Shown here: positions 10,899 to 23,099 of the stretch, in pieces | Numbering within the stretch: the first letter of the stretch is position 1 | Layout of the letters: every line of letters begins with the position of its first letter | From: Oscheius sp. JU75 | Lineage: Eukaryota > Nematoda > Chromadorea > Rhabditida > Rhabditidae | NCBI GenBank assembly: GCA_037178855.1 | Contig: JASJZC010000002.1 | Location: forward strand, 930,001 to 994,000 | DNA length: 64,000 bases | Direction: 5' to 3' | Position numbers and translations under genes: made by a program | Notes under the pieces: model-generated | The model's input: only the letters and a program-made list of their open reading frames with translations | What the model was told of the DNA's origin: nothing | Databases searched by the model: none

Positions 10899-12180
10899 TA
10901 GTTCCACTAAACTGCCTGTTTATGATGGACTGGAGTTATTTTGGCAGAGGACAATCGACTAATTTTGGCAATCTTGCCAAATATGACGCCGTAGATTTTG
11001 CGAATGTTAAAAGTTTGATATCTTTAGCAAAAAACATACATATCAAATGTGGCTCAACAGTTGTACAATAACGCTAATCTTGCATTTCAAGCTACTTTTG
11101 GGGCTTATGGTGATCTAGATTTTGACGAATATTTGAATAATATCAACGAGGACTATATTAATAGCTACGACACTTTCAGTCATTCGCTAATTTATTGGGA
11201 GCCGGGTACAGATGGCTTCTTAAATGTTAATGAGTAAGTTCAGAAAGCATCAGACTTTACGAAATATTATCAATAGCTCTAATATTTCGTAAAGTCTGAT
11301 GCTCTAGCTGGTACCCAATGCCTCATCTTCATATCGGCAGAAGATGCTTGTGATTTTGCTCCTTGCAATAAAATTAGTAACACTAAATATCCATTAACTT
11401 TTGGAGTAGAGCTTAATGGCAAGTTTTTGCAATAAATTGCAACATTATTTAGGTCATACTGGTATCTCGACACAGACATCGAGTCAAACGACGGCTACTG
11501 ATAGCTTTCCTCAATCTGATATAGATAACTATGGACAAGGAGGTTCGACTAACTCTATTGTTAACACCACATACAACAGCGTAAGATAGTGTACTCCGAA
11601 AAAAAAACAGAATTTAGCAAAAGACGTATATTTCCAATGTTGTTTATCAGCTCTACAGGAACCCTCAACTTAATTTTAAAGCCAGTTTTAGTTATTACGG
11701 AGACCCTGACAATAATCATTGCGGAACTGACAACGGTTACTATGAGGACTATTCGTGTTTCATTGGGGCTCTTTGCTCGAGACAACCTGGGACTAACTGC
11801 ATTAATCATCTTTGCGAGTAACTTTAGGTTTTTTTTAGTAGGAATTAATATTTGTTAAGCGGCCTGAACGATGCAGCTTCAGCCAACATTGGCGATCAAC
11901 AGTGTCTTATCTTCATTTCGGCAGAGTGAGAGATACCAAAAATATGAAAACATAACTATTTCAGGAATACTTTTAACGATTGCAGCGGTTTTTCATTGTC
12001 TGGATATCGGTATATCTTCGGAGTGGAACTTAATGGTTAGTTTTATTCACAATAGCACTTTGAATTTTAGGCGGAACAGGAGTGTCTGCGCTTACTCCAA
12101 ACGTCGTAGCTATTGAAGATACTTTCAATCAAATGTATGTGTATAGTCTGGTCAATTTGGTGACTAGCACCGTTCTTTGA
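10899..12180 (+). pseudogene. tandem vWA-like segments of nematode-type lectin genes, fragmentary
   Basis: Two related units repeat. Unit one has 'LAGTQCLIFISAEDACDFAPC' near 11310 and 'YPLTFGVELNG' near 11390. Unit two has 'GDQQCLIFISAE' near 11900, 'YIFGVELNG' near 12010 and then 'TGVSALTPNVVAIEDTFNQ' near 12085. The CLIFxSAE...GVELNGT pattern resembles the late strands of the vWA-like domain joined to C-type lectin domains in nematode CLEC proteins. Between them lies a Cys-rich segment (CGTDNGYYEDYSCFIGALCS) near 11720. Frames are interrupted and I could not build a full gene; one or two decayed or fast-evolving genes are likely. Confidence 0.45.
11246..11303. repeat. perfect 23-bp inverted repeat, 12-nt loop
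   Basis: The arm at 11246-11268 (AGCATCAGACTTTACGAAATATT) is exactly reverse-complemented at 11281-11303. It sits between a candidate donor (GTAAGT at 11235) and the next vWA-like exon, so the hairpin would lie in the pre-mRNA intron and overlap the following exon. Confidence 0.9.
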
Positions 12181-12529
12181 GATGCTGCTAGTCGTTACAA
12201 GAATAATAATAAATCCGATACCCTTTTAACTTTATTCGTAGCATCGGGACTAGTGCTCATGATTTTTTTATATCCTTTAATGTGAAAGCGTTTTACCGTA
12301 ACAAAAAGCAAACAGGTGAAAAATTTATGACATTATGCGCTTTTCAGTACAAAAATTCAAGTCAAAGCATTGGGAAAACTTCAATAGTTGAATGGGTCTA
12401 TCTGTCAATTTCTCTTTGCTAATATCTCCAGTGTACGAGCGCCAGTTAATTTTCACATTGTAGCTGCTGAAAACAGAACTTTACCATCGACCAAACTGGA
12501 AACTTACAAATTGTAGCACGGAGAGAAGA

Positions 12530-12760
12530 GACGTTCAATCTAGCTGCCGCCCTGAGCCCTGGAAGCATGGTTCTGGAAGCCTCCTTGAGGTTGCTACAGA
12601 AAGCTGTTGGCGGACGATGGTCCGTCCTGGAAACTTCCTTAGGACTGCTGCAGGAAGCCGTTGGTAGTTGACAGTGGTCTGCTCTGGAAGGATCCTTGAG
12701 ACGATGGCCCATTCCTGAACCCTCCAGGTTAATTGCATGCTGTCCGATAGTGCAACACAC
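12530..12760 (-). pseudogene. degenerate Gln/Gly/Phe-rich tandem repeat coding remnant
   Basis: On the minus strand a roughly 70-bp unit repeats about three times, encoding variants of 'NGFLQQSQGSFQ' separated by stop codons. It looks like a decayed low-complexity structural or secreted protein. No start or flanking exon was found. Confidence 0.35.
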
Positions 12761-13860
12761 TATCATTTCGATAGATTGAGCTAGCTGTAGCCGGGCGACT
12801 GAGGCGCGAAGGATCATTCCAATTCTCCTGGTTCAAAAAAGTTCAACCTTGCAGCTCGATTAAGTTGCAGAAACTGAAAACCAATGCAATCTCGACTTGC
12901 TACGACTTGTCAAATCACCTTAACCTTAACGTTTGCGTACTAGAAAAGGGTGCGGACACTCGCTTTAACTACTCTCCGGATCTTCTTCCAGCTATGGTCT
13001 CTCATGTTCAGTTCCGGCCAAAAGAGGTGGGGAATATTCTTGAATCAGTGAAGAAGAGGTAGTCATCGCAGCGAATTGCCCAGATCTGGGCTATAGTCTC
13101 GGCCTGGGTTACTGTGCATTTGGACAAAGGTCACTTCATTACTCTTGTGTCAAGACTAGGAGTGGCATTGTGAATCAAACAGAAAGTTATCGGGGCTTTC
13201 GATTGAACCGTGGAACAGAAGAAGGCCAGTAATGAAGGTTAGCATGATGCGAGTGCGTATCTTCGCCTGGGATCTGTCTCAACGTTGTTAGCACGCCTTT
13301 TTGCTATCTGCTGGTCTTATCTGTTTGCCCGCTTAGTCGTCCTTTCCAGTGATTCTTCTATTGATCAAGTAATTCTATCACCACGAATGTAGTTATGGAC
13401 AATGCTGGTGAGTCAAAATTCATTTCTTTAGCAGTCAGTATCTCTGAGCAACTGGGTGGTATACTTCCCGCTTAAATGGTGTAGACTATCAAAACAGCTA
13501 GACTTTAGCATGAAGAATTCATATCCACCAGTTTCCTACTTTGTGGTATGGAAACGGTTAGAAAAAGACACAGTTGCAAGTTAGGGGCACTAAGTGTACT
13601 TAGCGCTGAACATAGCCAGCGGCTTCTGACCGTTTTCAGACCAGAGCACCTTCGAGTTTCGCGATATTCCCAATAGCAGAGGTTCCCAAATTTTCCCCAG
13701 AGCTGACTTGTCAATTTAATTCTCGACATGCCATGACTTACCAAGCTTTTGTTCCTTGTCCACGGAAGGACGGACAAACATCGCTGCACTTCAGTAGTAG
13801 AGAGATCCTTGCTCTTTCTAGACTCCTTTACTGAAGTTTTCGGAGTACAAGAAATTCAAA

Positions 13861-14005
13861 ACGCTAGCTCTCTGTCGACGCGGATCTTCTTGTAGCAATT
13901 GATGACCCAGGCTGCGAAGAAGTGGTGCATGGCCATGAAGCCAGTCACGGCGATGATGATGAACACAAGGAGAGTCGCTGAACCAATTTTGTCGAAATTC
14001 AAAAC
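13861..14005 (-). CDS. possible terminal exon with one transmembrane segment, unknown protein
   Basis: The minus strand encodes a hydrophobic stretch 'ATLLVFIIIAVTGFMAMHHF' followed by 'FAAWVINCYKKIRVDRELAF' and a stop near 13859. The composition is that of a membrane protein's last helix and short cytosolic tail. No upstream exon could be joined. I do not recognise the family; it could be a pseudogene fragment. Confidence 0.3.
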
Positions 14006-14385
14006 TGATATTCGGCTGACTTGTCAACTAAATTCTTGACATGCCATGACTTGCCAATTCAAGTAATTACTTTGCTTCCGAAACGTTGCTCCCTAATTGG
14101 CTCTACTCCGTAGAGGAAAAAGCTACAACAATAAGAAAGCTAGCAAACTGGAGACCACCTGCTGCCAAGTCCGCTGCTGTCTCTCTATCTCTATATTCCT
14201 GCTGTTGCCGCTCTCCATCAACCAAGACCAAAGGGAAGCGCAGAACAACGAACTTGAATTCCGTCCGAAGCCTTGGGCAAGCCGGACGGACTCTACCCAC
14301 TAATCTTAAGATCTCCATGATGCCTCAATACGCATGTTCAATTCAACTTCAACTTCCGCTCTCTACTCACGACTTCCAGGCAGGT

Positions 14386-16745
14386 CGAACTACAAGAGGC
14401 CTTACGAACGGTCAAATGGGATGTCTTAGCTCTAAATGAAGTTCGTCTACGAGGCAAGGGAAGTATAGTAACTCGCGCCCAAGGATGTGCTGTTCTGGTG
14501 TGGACACGCGCAGTTATCGCAATATGGAGTAGGCTTTCTGGTAAAAGAATGTTTTCCGAACGAAGTCATCTTCAAACCATATTCTGCCAGATGTGCTTCC
14601 CTCTCTCTGCCATCGCCGAAGCTTTACATGGCAGCCGCATATGTCCCAACTTCAGCTTCCACTGATGAGGAATATGACGAGTACCTGGCATCTATCGATC
14701 TTGTGGTCAAACTTGTGGTCAAACTATGCCGTGAAATCATCATCAGAATAATCTGCGACCTTGGAGTACGGTATACGAAAAGAATCCCAAAAGGCTCTAA
14801 TGGCTCTACTGAACCAAATTGACTTCATTGCTACCAGAAGATCTATCTGTCAAAGATGTCCAAGTAACTAACAAAGTAGGCTGCAACTCGGATTACAGAA
14901 TGCTAAGGATGCTGTTTTGGAGGAAAAGTTCGATGAAAGCCAAGCGAAAGCAGAATCGGAAGCACAACCTTCATCCTGCTCTGTTCAGGGAAGATCTTCT
15001 CATACTCGGAAACGCAGAAGGAAAAAACCCAGACAATGTCATAAGTGTTGAAAGACAGTACGACGAATTGAAGAAGAAGTTGAGAATGCCGCTCGGAATG
15101 GAATGAGGATAGACACGCTGCCGCCAAAAGTATCTATCTGCTGCAACAAAGGCTATATTCTCGGTGAGACGAATGGCTAGAGATGACAACACGACAAACG
15201 GATAGGTCTCATACTCTACTCCCAATAGCTCTCCCAACACGCAAGAAGAATGATACGTAACGACATGATAGCGAGAAAAGAGAAAGTGCTGAGGAGGACA
15301 GTCAATAAAGGAAAGAAGGTGAGAACCCATACGAAGACAACAAGATCGAATACCAACGATTACTCGCAGAAGGCAACCGTGGATAAGTTCAAGGACTTCT
15401 TCGACAACCTCTGCTCAAGGTCCTGTCAGGCCAGCAGATATTCGCGAATTTGAAGACCTCCCACCATTCGAGCCTGATAGGGTAATCAGCGCTATCTGTC
15501 AAATAAGAAGAGCTGGGGCTGCTGGATCAGACGGACTCACCCCTGCTATGCGGTTCCATGCTAAGGAAAAGGCTGGGACAATAATCTGCAACATTCGGAA
15601 TTACTTGGTGAATGGAGGAGCAGTTCCTAGACTCTACTCTACAAATCTAGCTACTCAGGTGGCCCAGCAAACTTCCGACCGATATGCCTGGTTCAATCGT
15701 GTGTCAAAGTTCTATCCCGAGTACTCATGAGACGAATGGAAACGTGTTTGGAAGAGCAAGCAGACAATTGGCAAACAGGCTTTCGCAGAGGGTAATCGAC
15801 GCTGGATAACGTACACTCTGTCAAGCAGATCATCGAGAAAAGCTCAGAACACAACCTCAAACTGTGCCTAGGATTTATCGACTCCAAAAAAGCGTTTGAC
15901 ACAATCATCTGGCAGTCTACGTCGCTAACAGAGGTTTCATTCTTCTCTGATCCAACTTCTGCAACATCTATACCATTCTGGATCTACGTACCTTCTGGTC
16001 AACGGCAGTCGGGTCCCAATTGATGTGAAAAGGAGAGTACGCCAAGGAGACGTGCTCAGTACGAAACACTTTAACGCTACTCTGAGCTATGCCATCAACA
16101 GGATCAACTGGGAAGACGAAGGGATCAGAATCAACGGGCAACATCTACATACTCTGGGATATGTTGATGACATCGTGCTGTTCCCTAGAAGCTGACCAGG
16201 AATGGAAAGAAAGCTACATAAGTTGACTGGAGCACTGGGCTCAGTAGGTCTCTCGGAATTAATACCAAAAAGATCGTACTCGTTTCCAACATCGTGTACA
16301 AGACCCCAATTGTTATCAACGGATCCAATATCAACTTTGAGGATAATTTCGTTTTCTTTAGATTAAAGACCTCCATTCCACTGAGCGATTCTGAAGAGGT
16401 CAAGCGTAAAATGGGACACGGTGCCTTCAACAAGATCTCCAACCTCCTGACATGCAGATAATTGACCATGAAGAAAAGAAAAATATTCTTCGAGTCATGC
16501 GTTACTCCTGTAGCTCTCTATGCAGCAGAAACCTGGACACTGAAGGTACCGGACAAGAAATACATCGAAGTGTGCCGATGGAAAGAAGAATGATACGAAT
16601 CACTATTTTTGACAGATGGCAGAATGAGAGGAAAAGAGCAAGAACAAAGTTGACGAACTGGACGGACACCATTGCGCTTAGTAATAGAGAGATAAATTCA
16701 GCTACTGCTTTGCAGAACATCCCAAGACTGGAAAGTGTAATCCTA
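14386..16745 (+). mobile_element. decayed RTE-like non-LTR retrotransposon (LINE)
   Basis: An endonuclease N-terminal motif 'WDVLALNEVRLRGKG' is read near 14420. Reverse transcriptase motifs follow out of frame with each other: 'CLGFIDSKKAFDTIIW' near 15880, 'RRVRQGDVLS' near 16030, and the catalytic 'LGYVDDIVLF' near 16154-16183. Downstream, 'CVTPVALYAAETWTL' near 16500 is the usual C-terminal RT-domain motif. Stops and frameshifts separate the blocks, so the copy is inactive. Its 3' end is included in the large inverted repeat: the same sequence appears inverted at the right edge of the window. Confidence 0.8.
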
Positions 16746-17388
16746 GGGCTGTTTTTTTTAAGAGTTTACTTTTGTTTAGTCTCGAACCTCGACCTAGTTT
16801 TTCACCTATAAGTCCTGTTCAGATCGCTAAACCTCCGGCAACTCTGTAGCCGTTGATCTGCTCTACAAAATTGCAGATCATCACTCTGATCGAAAGTGTT
16901 TCTGTATACCAAAAAAAGTCAGTTGTAAGCCTAAGTTCAACGCCCAAACTGCCCGTAATTTGGAACTTCATCTTTTTCTTCACCCATACCCATAACATAT
17001 GGTAGAAAAGTGGTAGAAATGAAATTCATGCATGCTAGATGTCTATGTTTCTAACTGTTTACGAGTCGAGTCGATGACGATTCAGTTTTTCGTTTCAACC
17101 ATTCAAACAAAACACCACACACGCGCTCACGGACTGCCAGATAGGAGTCAGTTGCTCAGAAATACCGACCGAATAAATTTATGGCAATTAAGTGATAGGG
17201 ACATTTTCTGAAGATAAGTCGCGGAAAACCCCAAAATTTAAAAAAAAAAATCCAAAATAGTGATGAGAGCCGAAATTTCTTCATAAAGTACTAGTATTTA
17301 AAATACTTTTGCTGGATCAGTATGTATAGGAGTGAAACTGACAATTTTAGAAATCGATCGATTTGAGTATTGTGTCTTTGAGAGTAAC

Positions 17389-20183
17389 ATGGAATTTGTG
17401 GGAGAAGGAGGTGAGGCAAAGGTATACAAGGCTCATTCGGAACAACTGGAGAGGTACTATCTTATTGGGTTCTCTTCTGTCTTGAACGTCGGAATAACAG
17501 TCCAATCGTTTTTGAAACCTACATTTATGGTCTACCCTATGGTTTTGCGGCCTAACCTTGTTCTGCAAAGTTGTAGCCAATCCTAATTTTCTTATTTTTA
17601 TTCCGTATCTGACGGTCAATACAGAACAGAACCTTTTACTCTATTGACAATCGTTCTAGAATCATAGTCCTGAAGAAATTTCATCGTTCATTCAAAGAGG
17701 ACAGTCAGAAGGAAATTCAGTTCTTGATGAAGGTGAGTCCAAAATGGGTGATATGTCACAAACCCCGTGTCCGTAATCTCTAATTCAGTCTCGTTTATCT
17801 TGTTCTTTTTTGTATCCAGCTTGCCTCTCGCACACTTTTCCTGGTTTCAAAATATAACAAATATATAAAACTTTCTATTCCTTTCCCTTGTGCTTTCTTT
17901 TTGGTCTCAAACCAGTAAAAACTGTTCTTCTCGAATCTTTCTCGTTTTCGCTAGACAAGAGCATTCTGAGAGCTCTTGGGTTAGGTAGAACGACCTCTAA
18001 CTTTTACCGGTTGATTATTGTAGTTTTTAGTTGCGCAATGCCGAGAACGTTGTCAAGATTCTTGGGTTCCTAATCAATAATTCCCGTCGATGCATAGGCT
18101 ACGTCATGGAATACATGGAATATGGAAGCTTGCACGATGGTTAAACTGCTCCGAATGTACTTTAACAGTTTCTTATTTTAGCAATTCACAACCAAGGAAG
18201 GTTTTTGGACAACAAATTGAGCTATGGGCCTGATACAGTCCTTATATGGATGCACTATGTAGCTTGTGGAATTCAAAGACTCCACGAGGCCGAAATTATT
18301 CACAGGGACCTGAAACCAAAAAAGTAAACGAGTTTGCAATTGTTCACGCTGCAAATTTCAGTATTCTTCTGGGGAAAAGTTTGGACGATGTGAAGATATC
18401 AGATTTCGGCTTGGCTCGCGATTTAATTGCGTCCACTTTGGAGTCTCACATGTGCGAAGTTTTCGTTTTTTTTGCGTCTGAGTTCCCTATGTGTGGGCCA
18501 AGTCTAGAAAGCTGTGTGACATATTGTATGATTGAATTTAAACGAGGCGACAGTCTGGCTATTCTAAAACTAATTTCAAGGTGTGGTACTAGACACTACA
18601 TGGCTCCAGAAATTCTTACTAATCAGAGAATCAAAAAAGCTGGAGATATCTTTGCCTTTGCCATTACATGCTGGGAAATGATTGAACGCCGGTGAGTCTT
18701 TGTGTTCTTCCAGTTGTCTAAAGGCAGTTTCGCCACCGACTACTCTTATTCTAATGCGTGCTTCTTTCCAAAACAACCCGACACGCCGTTTTACCGTCAT
18801 GCAAATGGCGTTCCAACTTTTTTTTCGCACCAATTCTTGCAAATTCAAATTCGAGAAGGGCGAGAGCTCAAAATAGTGTTATTACATACGAGGCTATTTT
18901 TACTAGATCTGCATATTTTCACCTTTTTTAATCGTCGTTTACCTCACAGAGAAGCAAGTAGTTTTGTATTTTTCCGATTCTACGATATACGATTCCTCAT
19001 CAAGAAAAAATACAAGGGGAAGGTTTGGCACGCACTATATAATATGTTTTCAGAGCCCGTTATAAAAAAGCTATAAGTGACATGACGTTGATCAATGAAC
19101 GACCGGAGTTTAAGTTTTGGTATATTTCAATGCCTGATGTAATCGTACAGCTTATTAAAAGGTAAGTAACTATTGTTGTTTTTGACGATTTTTAGAGGCT
19201 GGGGCAGAAACCCGAAAACCCGACCATACATCGATAATTTCTTAGAAGAAACTTGGAATCTCGTTTCTTTGGAGCCATCCTTGGAAGATTTCGAATATTT
19301 AGACAGAAGTTATTTAAACTATATGTTGAGATTAATGGGACTTCCTCATTTCGAAAAAGAACTGCAAAGTTTCAAAAAACATTTGGAGGACTGCACTGCC
19401 TATTATCTTCAAAATATCTACTACTATGAAAAAGCCAGCTTCTTTCAAGACATTGTCGACAAAGTAAAAAAAGTAAACTACTATGCTGAAGATAAAGAGG
19501 AGTTCTCTATATACATCTTCGCTCCTCCTGGTTTCAGTGACCGGAATAAGAAATTTCTGAAAAAGGCGATCAGAAAGAGGAACAAATATTTCCGTCTCAA
19601 TAATGGCCTCCACAAAATTAGTGTGGAAGGCGGTCACTGTTTCATTGTTACTGCCAACTACGGAAGTCATGTGCTGAGGGAAATATATCAATGTTTTCAA
19701 CAAGCCATAAATTCACCAACCAAAGAAATGCTCCTAGATCAAAGAATTGTAGCAATGTTTACCGACTATCACCGACCAGTGGCAAAAGAAGAGCGCCAGC
19801 TGTACCCCCTACCAAATCGAAATATTGCCGTTGTTGGAAAAATGGATTATATCTTTCCAAGACCGCCCATCAGATCGACCACTGTTCTCCCTAATAGACT
19901 TGGTAGCATAGTGTCTTACAACGACAGAGAACACTATACGTATTTTAACTTCGAGAAGGAAGACGATTTTGACCAATGGAAAAAGCAGACCAGTATACCC
20001 AGAGAGTTCAGTCTGCTATGTATACTGTGTATGGCCGAGGACTTAGGTGACCAATACCAAATATTAGAAAGCGGCTTTGAACGGTTTAGAAAGGATTTTC
20101 CTAATAAGGAGAACCTCGCTTTGGTGGAGCTTTTTTATACGGTAAGTCTTCGCTTACAGCGTGGTTATCTGGGCAGGGCGTAA
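17389..20183 (+). CDS. TKL/RIPK-like protein kinase with novel C-terminal domain, copy A
   Basis: Eight exons read in phase: 17389-17468, 17660-17732, 18031-18139, 18182-18323, 18362-18451, 18581-18691, 19054-19161 and 19196-20183 (TAA), giving 566 aa. Kinase landmarks are all present: glycine loop VGEGGEAKVY, beta3 lysine in IIVLKKF, IIHRDLKPKN, KISDFGLA, YMAPE, DIFAFAITCWEM, and the late arginine in WGRNPKTRP. It should therefore be catalytically competent, of tyrosine-kinase-like or RIPK-like type. The last exon adds about 300 residues, mostly helical and charged, with a central 'FSIYIFAPPGFSDRNKKFL' segment predicted beta-alpha-beta; I do not recognise this domain. Compared with copy B, a 2-nt deletion near 17335 removes the upstream start, so I chose the next in-frame ATG, just before the glycine loop. 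Exon 6 acceptor is TTTCAAG. Confidence 0.7.
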
Positions 20184-20194
20184 ACAATCATTCA

Positions 20195-20700
20195 TGGCTG
20201 TGCGCGCGGACCGGCCCGTCCGGTCCGAAATTCAACGTTACGGTCAGGTCCGACCCAAAATTTGGCGGGGCTGCCATTCTCGTTTTTTTAGGGCCAAGGA
20301 TGTATTTCCCGGCTTTGCGATGTTCCGCAAAGTTGTAGATCTCGAAAAATTGTACAAATTTGCAAGACATCGAAAAATCAAAAAAATGCTGTCTTCACCC
20401 CGAAAAGGTGCACTTAATTCAGGCCCGCCCCAGCCGGTCCGGTTCGCAATCTAGCGCCCTGCGTTTTGGTCCGGTCCGAGGCCAGCGCACCTAAAATCGC
20501 ACTTTTCGCGATGAAGACGGCCTTTTTCCTTTTTTCGATGTTTTGCAAAAGTTGTACAGTTTTTTGAGATCTACAACTTTGCAGAGCATCGTAAAGCCGG
20601 AAAATACATCCTTGACATCGAAACAAAAATGACAGCGTCGCTGCGTTTCTGACCGGACCGGCCGGTCTGCTCGCATAAGCCTGCTCTTGGCAGCCCAAGT
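20195..20700. repeat. GC-rich foldback block with two palindromic cores
   Basis: Directly after the kinase stop, two palindromes occur. One at about 20318-20370 reads GATGTTCCGCAAAGTTGTAG, then its near-complement CTACAA-like TACAAATTTGCAAGACATC. One at about 20536-20597 has TTTTGCAAAAGTTGTACAG with CTACAACTTTGCAGAGCATC. They are flanked by ACCGG/CCGGT-rich stretches. The same block is mirrored at 59640-60165. Confidence 0.8.
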
Positions 20701-21339
20701 TGCTGATCAATTCAAAACTTCCAGGATGAAAGAATGCAAAAAAGAGATATGCTTATGAAAGCAGCTCTTCCTCACGTGGGACTGAAGTGCTCCTATAACG
20801 TAGTAAGAAAGAAGCTCCGCTGGAAGTGACAGGCGTCTTACAGAATTATACTTCCGGTCTTCTATGCGAACTCGCCATCACTTCTTTGCGAGCTCCAGTT
20901 GTTTATCTATCTCACTGACAGCGTTCCTCGCTGACATCGCTTCCACCAGAATATCACATGATCCTGCCAATCCAGAAGCACATACCAGAATATGTTACAC
21001 CTTTTATATGTTTGTCAAAACGGGGAGCTAGATAATGGAGAGAAGGAGAAGGTAACGGTAATATAAATTGCACAGGGGTTTTTGTTTGGGGAGTGAAGGG
21101 AAATAGAGAGTAAAGTATAGAAATATAGGCTCAAATATAATAGACGCAGACAGACGGTACCTCGTCAAATGAAGGCTAGAAACGAAAATAGAATGATGGA
21201 ACTATACGGGGTAGAAGACGATAAAACAGCGCTCAGAAGGCAATGAGAATGGCGTCAGGAAATCTAGTGGTCGTCCTTCTCGATGGCCTCTAGCATGACG
21301 ATATTCGATGGATCCAACTTCGTGATGGGCTTGCCTAAA

Positions 21340-23030
21340 AAATGATCATTTCTGATGTCCATAGAAATTCACCAGTGGAACTACCTTTTGTGGAAAAGAA
21401 GGGGATTTCGGTCCTAGCATTGCGACACAGAGGGACCGTCATGTCACCATCCGTGGCTCGAGATCTGCTCAACATCTGCCAGCTCAACTGCCAATCGATC
21501 CTCTCGAAGAGGCGCCTACTCGAACTTGAGGAAGCGCTTATGAAGACCTCCTTCGATGTCATGGGTCTGAGCGAGACCTGGAAGTCCGGAAACGGTCAAG
21601 AGCTGCTGAGGAAGTCTGGCTGCCATCTTCTCTATAGTGGAGGCCAGTACAACCGAAGCGGCTTCATTGTGGCACCGCATCTCGCCCCCAACATCCATCG
21701 TTTCACGCCGATAGACGACAGATGCTGCGCATTGGAGCTGAGAGGGCCGAATTGGAGTCTCCTTCTCGTCATGGGATACGCCCCTACAGGAGACGTCGAA
21801 GATGCCGACTACGACCGCTTCCTGAGCAAGATCCAGAGAGATGCATACAACCCGAAAGGTGGATCCTTATGGAAACGGGCTGCCTTTTGGGGCCAATGAT
21901 GTGAGTAAGGATCAGAGCGCTGGAATCATGAGCCAGGTGTACAATGTACCCGGAGACTGGAATGTCCCGGTAGGAACGCGTCTCCATCCACTGGAACCAT
22001 CGATCAGAGCTTACGGCTACGGCAACCGAAATCGTCGAGGAGACCAGCTCGTCTCTCTTTCTTTCAACAACACGGTTGGGATGTCGCTAACACTTTCCGT
22101 AAGCAACAATCTGGAAGAAAGTGGACCTGGAGATCGCCGAATGGGACCACTTTGATGGAGTACGACCTCTTCCTCGTTCGACGAACCACCAGAGTACGGA
22201 ATGTCCTCAACCAGTTCAACTTCCGAAGCGACCACCGCCTCGTCCGTCTCACCCCCTAGAGGCTAAGTTCCCAAGACGTAGACAACATGCAACGCAGAAG
22301 AAGATGAACTGGCTCCCCTTTCGTTATGGCATCTAGAAGGCCAAGGCTGACATTCCATCACGTCTCCAACTGGTCCAAACGAACAAGTCGCTGCGCATCG
22401 CCATTGCTTCATATATTGAGAAGAATCTGCTTAACCGGTATCACCAGACGCTTGCGTCCAAGCGGCTCTTCAAGGACATATCGACTCCTGCGATCGGACA
22501 ACTCCAAATGCCGATGCCCCAGAGGAAGCTCCACCTGTACTCGAAGATGAGGTCTGGAAGCAACTAAATCGGATGAAGATGCGAACGGCCTCTGGACACG
22601 ACTCCATTACGACTATGCAGCTCCGAGTCGCGGAAACTTGGATGGTCCCTCTCCTTGCACGTCTCTTTACTCGGATGCTTCAACATCGTGTGGTCCCTCC
22701 TGGATTTGGCGATTCGATTACCACGCTCCCGAAGAAAGAAGGCCACACTAACTTCCGCCCTATCTCCGTACTTCAGCTACAAGCTGTTCACGTCATTTTG
22801 GTCAGAATGCACCGGAGTTTGGAATTCAATCAGCCAACAAGTCGACTTTCGTCGAACTTTCTCTGCCGTGGAACACCTTCATACCAAAACAGCTGATCGA
22901 TAAGGCCTATGGTAGCCCCCACAACGCGGATGCGAGCGGCAAGATTGGACGGCGAAGAGTGGGTTCGAGTCATGGGAGCGGTAAAGGACCCAATCTAGGC
23001 ACCCCTTTGATACCGTCAAATAAAATGTGA
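21340..23030 (+). mobile_element. truncated, decayed RTE-like LINE (second lineage)
   Basis: An endonuclease domain is read from about 21460: 'NICQLNCQSILSKRRLLELE', 'FDVMGLSETWKSG', 'LLVMGYAPTGDVEDADYDRF', and after frameshifts 'YDLFLVRRTTRVRNVLNQF' and 'DHRLVRL' near 22235. The RT start ('SGHDSITTMQLRV', 'NFRPISVLQLQ') is seen near 22600-22780, after which the catalytic part is missing. It differs from the 14-16.7 kb element. It inserted just inside the inner boundary of the left inverted-repeat arm and is absent from the right arm. Confidence 0.75.
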
Positions 23031-23099
23031 ATGTAAATGAAAGTATTTTAGTTGCTATTTATTATAGATCGCGCAAACAGTCAAGTCCTCTGCGGGACC

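Larger units (their letters stand above)
16528..21195. repeat. left arm of large inverted repeat (>4.6 kb)
   Basis: The block matches the reverse complement of about 59165-64000: LINE tail, kinase gene with all introns, GC-rich foldback region, and the stretch around 21150 (GACGGTACCTCGTCAAATGA) mirrored at about 59183. Identity by eye is high, with small indels. The outer end of the homology probably lies beyond the right edge of the window, since the match continues to base 64000. Confidence 0.9.

Noticed and set aside
12446-12817. 123-codon minus-strand ORF
   Set aside because: It is the wrong frame of a tandem repeat; the frame with the repeated NGFLQQ-type motif is broken by stops.
19332-19703. 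Minus-strand ORF opposite the kinase C-terminal exon (and its mirror at 60649-60987)
   Set aside because: Antisense shadow of a long coding exon; present in both copies simply because the exon is duplicated.
21340-23030. Active retrotransposon
   Set aside because: Endonuclease frames are shifted and the RT catalytic region is missing.
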